A stretch of 10,966 bases of DNA from Candidatus Omnitrophota bacterium (GTDB lineage: Bacteria > Omnitrophota > 4484-213): assembly GCA_030640885.1 (NCBI GenBank), contig DAOWIN010000101.1, positions 1-10,966 of the forward strand. The letters run 5' to 3'. The translations under genes were made by a program, and so were the position numbers. The notes under the pieces are model-generated. The model saw only the letters and a program-made list of their open reading frames with translations. It had not been told where the DNA came from and did not search any database. Numbering within the stretch: position 1 is the stretch's first letter; each line of letters begins with the position of its first letter. This document shows, piece by piece, positions 6,911-10,966 of the stretch.

Positions 6911-6951
6911 GCACGTGTTTTACAGAATAAAGTGAATGTAAAACACTGTGC
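6911..6951 (-). promoter_or_regulatory. Hairpin directly in front of the mreB start codon
   Basis: GTGTTTTACA (6915-6924) and TGTAAAACAC (6937-6946) pair perfectly around 12 bases. GCAC (6911-6914) and GTGC (6948-6951) extend the stem past one bulged base. On the minus strand the structure ends 7 bases before the mreB ATG. If transcribed it would sit in the ribosome-loading region; as DNA it could be an operator. Nothing in the sequence tells which. Confidence 0.5.
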
Positions 6952-6958
6952 GCATTGA

Positions 6959-7013
6959 ACCCAGCACTAATTTTCTACTATGGTTAAGCATCCTTGAAAA
7001 ATTAGTGCTGGGT
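6959..7013. repeat. 16-bp perfect inverted repeat between rpsI and mreB
   Basis: ACCCAGCACTAATTTT (6959-6974) is the exact complement of 6998-7013, with a 23-base centre. It could act as a two-way transcript end or be the remnant of an insertion bounded by inverted repeats. No T run follows on the minus strand, so it is a poor intrinsic terminator for rpsI. Confidence 0.6.
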
Positions 7014-7020
7014 AATTCAG

Positions 7021-7048
7021 CCAACACCCCGATGTTGCATCGGGTTGG
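7021..7048. repeat. GC-rich hairpin just behind rpsI
   Basis: CCCGAT (7028-7033) pairs with ATCGGG (7039-7044) around GTTGC, and the outer CCAA/TTGG pair after a three-base bulge. It starts 6 bases past the rpsI stop codon. It resembles the other short GC-rich palindromes in this window in size and GC-rich arms. It could help to end the rpsI transcript, but no T run follows. Confidence 0.5.
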
Positions 7049-7054
7049 GCTTCA

Positions 7055-7558
7055 TTATCTTTTAGTAAACTGAAACTTAGCCCGCGCCCCTTTTTGCCCG
7101 TATTTCTTTCTTTCCTTACAGCGAGCATCGCGAGTGAGTAAACCGGCCTTTTTCAATATTGGCCGCAGACTTGCATCCATCTTTATCAAAACTCGACTAA
7201 TCCCTTGCCGCACCGCTCCGGCTTGCCCGGCAATTCCTCCGCTTTTAACATTAACCGCAATTTCATATCTGTTTAGAAAGTTAGTAACTATCAGGGGTTG
7301 TTCAATAAAACCTTGCCATTGGGGAAGAACAAAATAACTCTTTGATGGCTGATGGTTCACGACAATTCCGCCTTTTTTCTGTGTAACCAATTTCACTCGG
7401 GCAACCGCCTTTTTTCTTCTGCCTACTGCCCAATATTCCTTTTTGGCCTCAGTTTTACTCTTACTCTTATTCTTTTCTTTAGCTTTTTCTTCTGTTTTTA
7501 CCTTAATTTCCTTTTTTTGTTTAACTTCAACTTCCTTCTTGTCTTTAACTTCGCTCAT
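7055..7558 (-). CDS. rpsI: Ribosomal protein uS9 with a charged N-terminal extension
   Basis: uS9 is a small-subunit protein whose C-terminal tail reaches the P-site tRNA. The conserved body starts at about residue 41 (YWAVGRRKKAVARVKL) and continues through SGGIAGQAGAVRQGISRVLI (106-125) to the characteristic TRDARCKERKKYGQKGARAKFQFTKR-type tail (142-167), with the final Lys-Arg intact. The first 40 residues are almost only Lys, Glu and small polar residues, making it 167 aa against about 130 in most bacteria. The ATG at 7558 has a well-placed AAGGAG. The usual upstream partner rplM is missing; toxin-antitoxin remnants lie there instead. Confidence 0.95.
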   Translation of the reverse strand: MSEVKDKKEVEVKQKKEIKVKTEEKAKEKNKSKSKTEAKKEYWAVGRRKKAVARVKLVTQKKGGIVVNHQPSKSYFVLPQWQGFIEQPLIVTNFLNRYEIAVNVKSGGIAGQAGAVRQGISRVLIKMDASLRPILKKAGLLTRDARCKERKKYGQKGARAKFQFTKR

Positions 7559-7613
7559 TGTTCTCCTTAGATAATGTATCTTTACCCCGATTAAAAAACC
7601 CCACCTTTTCTAC

Positions 7614-7681
7614 ATGAACTATTGCATTGCGAAACCCTGCGCTTGCAGATATTTCTTCTCCAAAAATTCTTTATCTAACAT
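7614..7681 (-). pseudogene. Remnant of a HepT-like (DUF86, HEPN) toxin gene
   Basis: An ATG at 7681 overlaps the end of the nucleotidyltransferase gene and begins MLDKEFLEKK, a typical HepT start. That frame runs only 20 codons to a TAG at 7619. In another frame, 7614-7658 reads EISASAGFRNAIVHV-like sequence, in which RNAIVH (7631-7614) fits the HEPN catalytic motif R-X4-H as found near the C-terminus of HepT proteins. About 90 central codons are missing and the two ends are out of frame, so this is an internal deletion derivative. The Tyr that follows the His by two in AMPylated HepT proteins is Glu here. No toxin can be made. Confidence 0.6.
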
Positions 7682-8099
7682 AGGTTTGCATAAGATACTT
7701 TTGCCTTTTGCGCACTAATACATCAAGTAATTCAAACAACCCTTTGCTCTCCTGAAAATTACGCTGGGCATAAATCTTAAAGGAACGATAATCCATTGAT
7801 TTGCCAAATAATAAAATGCTATGCCTCATCACCTCAAAACAAAACAACGGCATCACATTATGCAATGACTTTACATCTAATTCCCTTTCTCTATTATCAT
7901 CAAAGACATCAGTTAGATCATAATGGATTTTTAATAAAATGTCAAATTTTATTGGTTCCTTCCCCAAAACCGCAACATCCAAATCACTACCCTTTTCACT
8001 CTGTCCGCGGGCATAAGAACCGTGAAGCAGAATTAATTTTAAATTGTATTTCTCGCCAATCTGTTGAATCTTTTGTTTTTGTAAAAAGGTTAGGGTTAT
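7671..8099 (-). CDS. MntA-like minimal nucleotidyltransferase (antitoxin), start uncertain
   Basis: This Pol-beta-type nucleotidyltransferase of the HepT/MntA family transfers AMP to a HEPN toxin to silence it. The motif GSYARGQSEKGSDLD (GS-X10-D-X-D) is intact, and the third acidic residue is probably Asp in ELDVKSLHN, followed by the family-typical FEVMRHSILLFG. From the most likely first codon the protein is 142 aa, a normal length. The problem is the start: the frame is open from the stop codon of the upstream gene (8109-8111), but no ATG, GTG or TTG precedes the catalytic motif. The best alignment start is an ATA at 8099 (ITLTFLQKQK). Either it uses a rare codon or it has lost its start and is decaying like the toxin beside it. 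The first TTG, at 7982, lies inside the catalytic motif and cannot give an active enzyme. Confidence 0.7.
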   Translation of the reverse strand: MTLTFLQKQKIQQIGEKYNLKLILLHGSYARGQSEKGSDLDVAVLGKEPIKFDILLKIHYDLTDVFDDNRERELDVKSLHNVMPLFCFEVMRHSILLFGKSMDYRSFKIYAQRNFQESKGLFELLDVLVRKRQKYLMQTYVR

Positions 8100-8108
8100 A
8101 AAAAAGTT

Positions 8109-8873
8109 TTATTCCGGCGGGCAGCACCAGTAATATGTTATAGAATCTTTTTTGCATCTCCATGTAGTCCCTCGATAACTCCAAGGGTACCCATGCCAAG
8201 CCTCACTGCAAACCCAATTTTTTGAACAATTATAACCCATAGGAGTAAACACATAAGAAACTACTCCTGTGCATCCATTGAACGACTCAACATTCTCTGT
8301 ATATACTCCATAATTTGCTCTGCAACAAGCTAATGCATTTGCTTCACTTGAAAAACTATTCTTGAGAACTATATTACCTATTATACCAATAGTTGTTCTA
8401 CTAGTTTCATCTAAGCATGGATCGTATGTATTAACCCATCCATCCGGACATTCATTCTTAACCCACATACAAGCGTCTTCGGGAAATTCTCCAGCTCCTT
8501 CCCTTCCCCTCACCTCATACACCGTATCACCACTCCCAAACTGATGGTCTCCATCATCAACAAAGAAAACCATCTTATTGCAGTACTCCTCTGCAGAAGT
8601 AGTATCGCAAAATTGCTGTTCAATATCTATTGTCTCTGTTCCTTCAGCACTTTTTCTGTTTACGCCGATTACATCATTTATTCCGCATCCACCTACATTT
8701 ATTGGTTCTCCTCCAATACACACCATCAACCCTGCCGCTCCCCACTTCTCAGACTGGCTACCTACAGGAGTTATGATTGTGCGTATTCTTATCTGGTCGG
8801 CTCTAACAAAAGACAGAGGACAGAAAACAGAGAACAGAAAAAAGAAAACAGAGAACAGAAATATTTTTCTCAT
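8109..8873 (-). CDS. Exported cysteine-rich protein of unknown function
   Basis: I do not recognise this 254-aa protein. A signal peptide (about residues 1-25, probable cut after SFVRA) shows export. The mature part has 15 cysteines, including two Cys-Cys pairs (182-183 and 250-251), many aromatic residues and the C-terminal sequence WCCPPE, so disulfide bonding outside the cytoplasm is likely. Residues 27-70 are glycine-rich and may form beta strands (RIRTIITPVGSQSEKWGAAG). The Cys at 18 is not in a convincing lipobox. The ATG at 8873 follows AGAGGG. The hydrophobic core of the signal peptide is encoded by a dispersed repeat. It lies 158 bp downstream of the lipoprotein gene; the intervening repeats make a shared transcript uncertain. 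Confidence 0.8.
   Translation of the reverse strand: MRKIFLFSVFFFLFSVFCPLSFVRADQIRIRTIITPVGSQSEKWGAAGLMVCIGGEPINVGGCGINDVIGVNRKSAEGTETIDIEQQFCDTTSAEEYCNKMVFFVDDGDHQFGSGDTVYEVRGREGAGEFPEDACMWVKNECPDGWVNTYDPCLDETSRTTIGIIGNIVLKNSFSSEANALACCRANYGVYTENVESFNGCTGVVSYVFTPMGYNCSKNWVCSEAWHGYPWSYRGTTWRCKKDSITYYWCCPPE
8811..8861. repeat. ACAGAGAACAGAAA-type repeat encoding a signal-peptide core
   Basis: Purine-rich on the plus strand, with repeated words CAGAGGACAGAAAACAGAG and CAGAGAACAGAAA. On the coding (minus) strand it reads TTCTGTTCTCTGTTT and translates to a Phe/Leu/Ser/Val-rich hydrophobic run. It falls wholly within codons 5-21 of the cysteine-rich protein gene. Confidence 0.7.
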
Positions 8874-8907
8874 AAGAACCCTCTGAAACGATTAACTGAC
8901 CTAAATG

Positions 8908-9031
8908 GTAACCGCCCAGCAACCAGTTTCCCAGCTGGGCGTCTGGGTGGCTGGTTGCTGGGTAACTGGTAGATAGGGACCTGGGAAACTGGGTGACCCA
9001 ATGGAGTTAGAGCAATTAGAAATTAGACATT
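8908..9031. repeat. Nested inverted repeats (CCCAGCAACCAG family) between two exported-protein genes
   Basis: CCCAGCAACCAG (8915-8926) is the exact complement of 8951-8962, and AGTTTCCCAG (8925-8934) of 8981-8990, so two alternative stems compete for overlapping bases. The rest is made of related words such as CTGGGTAACTGG. From 9002 the sequence changes to the CAATTAGAAATTAGACATT family also found in the mrdA-rodA spacer. No ORF is credible here. Confidence 0.7.
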
Positions 9032-9916
9032 TTATTCATACCTTATATCATCTAAATAAAATGTGCAGCCCTCGGGATTATTCGTCTGATTGCTTGCCCA
9101 ACAAAATCCACCGATAATATAACTCATATCTTTAGCTGAAAGATCTATCTCGTATTCCTTCCATTCGTTGGTTAACACAACTGGACCAATACCGGCAACA
9201 GCAGAATCAGAATATTTATTTCTCATCCCTCCAATCTTAAATTCTACTATTCTTTCGCCGCCGTTTTCTCCTTTCGCCCAAAAGATTAGTTTAGTTGCTC
9301 CGCTCAAGTTAAAACCAGCATCTGTTGTCCCCCAATTATCAGCCGGATACTGCCAATAAATGCCCGCCCAATGCTTCCTTTGCGTTGCTTCTGCTGAGTA
9401 GACAACCTTAATACAGGTTTCCCCCGAATGAGGATTCTGCTGACAATTTTCATCAAGGGTGATATCTTTATAATCACCCATCCAGCCGGATGGAATAAAA
9501 TGGTCGCTGGCAGAGGTATATTCACTATAAACAAAAAAGGGCTTAAATTCCTCTTTTTCTTTTATAGTTACCAAACTATTGGCCATTAAAGAATCACTGA
9601 GCGCTTTCACTGTCCCTTCTCCAACAGCCAGTGCTTTAAATAAACCCTGCGGCGATATTTCTCCAATATTTCCTTCTACCAACCAACGCGGGGTTACCGC
9701 AAGAATGTTTCCTTCCTTATCTTTTGCTTCAACATCAAATCTCTTTTCTTCTCCCACTGTTAAATCAACTGATAAAGGAGAAATAGATAAAGAAGTTAAT
9801 TTTGAATTCTTGACAGCGGGTGCGGGTAAGGAAGAACTATATTCAGAAACCGGGTTACAACCGCTAAGTGCAAAGAACAAAAAATAGAAAATAGAAAGTA
9901 GAAAAGGTTTTCTCAT
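9032..9916 (-). CDS. Lipoprotein with BIG2-like domain and C-terminal beta-sandwich (CBM-like) domain
   Basis: The 294-aa product has a lipoprotein signal with lipobox LSGC (acylated Cys20), so it should be membrane-anchored. A bacterial Ig-like group 2 domain covers about 39-118 (LTSLSISPLSVDLTVGEEKRF ... GEGTVKA). The C-terminal ~165 residues (128-294) share long identical runs with the neighbouring protein at 10134-10769: SGWMGDY, WAGIYWQ, LSGATKL, FWAKG, GGFCW and YLDDI. The pattern of FWAKG followed by LTNEWKEYEIDL and a final YLDDI resembles galactose-binding-like or carbohydrate-binding beta-sandwiches (CBM11/CIA30-like); no ligand can be assigned. ATG at 9916 follows AAGGGGAG. The two genes are probably duplicates. 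Confidence 0.85.
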   Translation of the reverse strand: MRKPFLLSIFYFLFFALSGCNPVSEYSSSLPAPAVKNSKLTSLSISPLSVDLTVGEEKRFDVEAKDKEGNILAVTPRWLVEGNIGEISPQGLFKALAVGEGTVKALSDSLMANSLVTIKEKEEFKPFFVYSEYTSASDHFIPSGWMGDYKDITLDENCQQNPHSGETCIKVVYSAEATQRKHWAGIYWQYPADNWGTTDAGFNLSGATKLIFWAKGENGGERIVEFKIGGMRNKYSDSAVAGIGPVVLTNEWKEYEIDLSAKDMSYIIGGFCWASNQTNNPEGCTFYLDDIRYE

Positions 9917-9939
9917 AAAACTCCCCTTTTAAAATTGAA

Positions 9940-10133
9940 ATATACTCACCTTTGGCGAGTGAAATTTGCTCACTTCGTTCGCGAAACTTGTTCGCTACGC
10001 TCACGAAATTCATAGAAACTTATTGCCCTTAATTTCTATAAATTTCTATGAGGTTCTCCTTTGAAATTCTACTAATTTCGCCCCCCGACAGAAACGTCGG
10101 GGGCAAATTTCTATGAATTTCTTCTTTGAGATT
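9940..10133. repeat. Intergenic repeat patch between the two paralogues
   Basis: AAATTTCTATGA occurs twice (10040-10051, 10106-10117), with variants TTTCTATAA and AATTTCATAGAAA. A GC-rich hairpin CCCCCGAC/GTCGGGGG (10082-10089/10096-10103) lies in the middle. Near 9968-10007 two imperfect units built on GCTCACTTCGTTCGC and GTTCGCTACGCTCAC are present; the reverse-complement words GAGCGAAGCGAAC recur at 10911-10923. No ORF or clear promoter. Confidence 0.65.
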
Positions 10134-10769
10134 CTATTCAAACTTTATATCATCCAGATATATTTCGCAACCCTCGGGATTGTCGCGCATCGAGGTTACC
10201 CAACAAAACCCACCAGAGATATAAGACAAATCCTTGCCTTCCAAATCAATATTGTAAGGTGTCCACTCATTGGTTAAGACAATTATTCCGGTAGAAACGG
10301 GGGGCTGAAGTGAATCGCTGTATTTGCCACTGATTCCTCCTACCTTAAACTCAACCCTCTCCCCTCCCTTTGCTCCTTTTGCCCAAAAGGTTAGTTTAGT
10401 AGCTCCGCTTAAGTCAAAACCGCCGTTTATCATTCCCCAATTATTGGCTGGATTCTGCCAATAAATACCTGCCCAGCGATTCCCTTGCGTTGCTTTTGCC
10501 GTGTAAATAATCTTGATACAACTTTCTCCCCTGTGAGGATTTTCTGAGCAACTCTCATTAATAACAATATCACCGTAATCACCCATCCAACCTGAAGGAA
10601 CAAAGTGATTGTTGGAAGAGGAAATTTCTGTGTATACTGGAAATTCATAAGTGCTTACTTCCCATTCTTCTTCACTCCAACCCTCTTGGGCAAATACCTC
10701 TTCACCTAAAACAACGCCGCCAAAAATTAATCCCAATAATAATAATGTGCTAACCAAAATCTTTTTCAT
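10134..10769 (-). CDS. Secreted beta-sandwich (CBM-like) domain protein, paralogue of the downstream lipoprotein
   Basis: I start it at the ATG at 10769 (211 aa), which has GGAGG six bases upstream and begins a clean signal peptide MKKILVSTLLLLGLIFGGVV with likely cleavage after VFA (residue 27). An ORF extending to 10835 would add 22 non-signal-like residues. After a short acidic linker (EGWSEEEWE) comes the single ~165-residue domain shared with the lipoprotein. All aromatic landmarks are kept (SGWMGDY 59-65, RWAGIYWQ 98-105, FWAKG 128-132, GGFCW 186-190, YLDDI 204-208) and so are the Cys residues at 74, 84, 189 and 201. It lacks lipobox and BIG2 domain, so it should be soluble outside the inner membrane. 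Confidence 0.87.
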   Translation of the reverse strand: MKKILVSTLLLLGLIFGGVVLGEEVFAQEGWSEEEWEVSTYEFPVYTEISSSNNHFVPSGWMGDYGDIVINESCSENPHRGESCIKIIYTAKATQGNRWAGIYWQNPANNWGMINGGFDLSGATKLTFWAKGAKGGERVEFKVGGISGKYSDSLQPPVSTGIIVLTNEWTPYNIDLEGKDLSYISGGFCWVTSMRDNPEGCEIYLDDIKFE

Positions 10770-10831
10770 CTCTGCCTCCATAAAATGATTAAATATAACA
10801 AATTTGGCAGTTGGCAACTTTTGCCTACTGT

Positions 10832-10923
10832 TCACTGTAAACTATAGACTATTTTCTTTCCACCACCTCCTTTCCTTTCTCCCGCCTGAGGCGGAAGAGC
10901 CTGCGATAGTGAGCGAAGCGAAC
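10832..10923. repeat. Dispersed leader-like repeat with palindrome CCGCCT-G-AGGCGG
   Basis: CCTCCTTTCCTTTCTCC (10866-10882) equals 1087-1103 exactly; the palindrome (10882-10894) follows just as a different palindrome follows there. Beyond it, GAGCCTGCGATAGTGAGCGAAGCGAAC is related to 1120-1138 and to the repeats near 9968-10007. At 10832-10857 lies a low-complexity CACTGTAAACTATAGACTA stretch. On the minus strand the first part reads as an AGGAGG ribosome site but no gene starts next to it. The remaining bases to 10966 show nothing I can support. Confidence 0.55.
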
Positions 10924-10966
10924 GGACGCAGGATAAAGGTCTTGCTCGTTTGATATTTGATTACCT

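Noticed and set aside
6959..7013. Intrinsic terminator of rpsI
   Set aside because: The stem is strong, but the loop is 23 bases and no T run follows on the minus strand; kept only as an inverted repeat.
7796..8101. Plus-strand 101-aa open frame opposite the nucleotidyltransferase
   Set aside because: The minus strand carries a complete catalytic motif in the same stretch; the plus-strand frame shows nothing recognisable.
7996..8199. Minus-strand 67-aa open frame over the end of the cysteine-rich gene
   Set aside because: It is out of frame with both the cysteine-rich protein and the nucleotidyltransferase, and its sequence is a shifted reading of both.
10770..10835. Longer N-terminus for the secreted paralogue
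   Set aside because: It would put 22 polar residues before a clean signal peptide, whereas the inner ATG has a well-placed GGAGG.
1..10966. tRNA, rRNA or known riboswitch
   Set aside because: I saw no cloverleaf, conserved rRNA stretch or recognisable aptamer core on either strand; a covariance search was not possible here.

Overview
This is an AT-rich bacterial window in which every supported gene reads on the minus strand, from high to low coordinates. It holds a complete rod-shape and elongasome operon (mreB-mreC-mreD-mrdA-rodA), preceded by rpsI. The MreBCD set, a lipobox lipoprotein and exported proteins indicate a rod-shaped bacterium, probably with a Gram-negative-type envelope. UGA is a stop (rodA, mrdA), so the UGA-glycine code of some candidate phyla is excluded. 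The many short low-complexity repeats, some running into coding sequence, resemble genomes of uncultured candidate phyla such as Omnitrophota. That placement is an impression and no marker here proves it.

Layout in direction of transcription. At 10966-10770 lies a leader or intergenic stretch with palindromes. At 10769-9032 are two paralogous exported proteins sharing a roughly 160-residue beta-sandwich-like, possibly carbohydrate-binding domain; one is secreted and one is a lipoprotein with a BIG2-like domain. At 8873-8109 is an orphan cysteine-rich exported protein. At 8099-7614 is a decaying MntA/HepT (nucleotidyltransferase/HEPN) toxin-antitoxin cassette: the antitoxin has its catalytic motif but no standard start codon, and the toxin is reduced to its first residues plus a frame-shifted piece with the HEPN RNase motif. 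At 7558-7055 is rpsI with a charged N-terminal extension and no rplM in front of it. At 7054-6904 are three inverted repeats, one directly in front of mreB. At 6903-1503 is the mreBCD-mrdA-rodA operon. At 1503-1183 are two tandem, MITE-like elements with related terminal inverted repeats. At 1080-235 is a two-helix membrane protein with HAMP and a degenerate GGDEF domain.

How the genes work together. MreB filaments, MreC and MreD organise the RodA glycosyltransferase and PBP2 transpeptidase, which build side-wall peptidoglycan. The exported proteins are envelope or extracellular products of unknown role and need not be linked to the rod genes.

The most distinctive feature is how far short repeats intrude into genes. 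A 14-bp triplicate sits in frame inside the PBP2 transpeptidase domain, repeats encode the MreD C-terminus, a mobile-element end provides the rodA stop codon, and pyrimidine-rich repeats encode signal-peptide cores. I did not find a clearly intact, previously undescribed multi-gene system. The best leads are the repeat-driven gene remodelling, the two MITE-like elements, the mreB leader hairpin and the two-paralogue exported domain.
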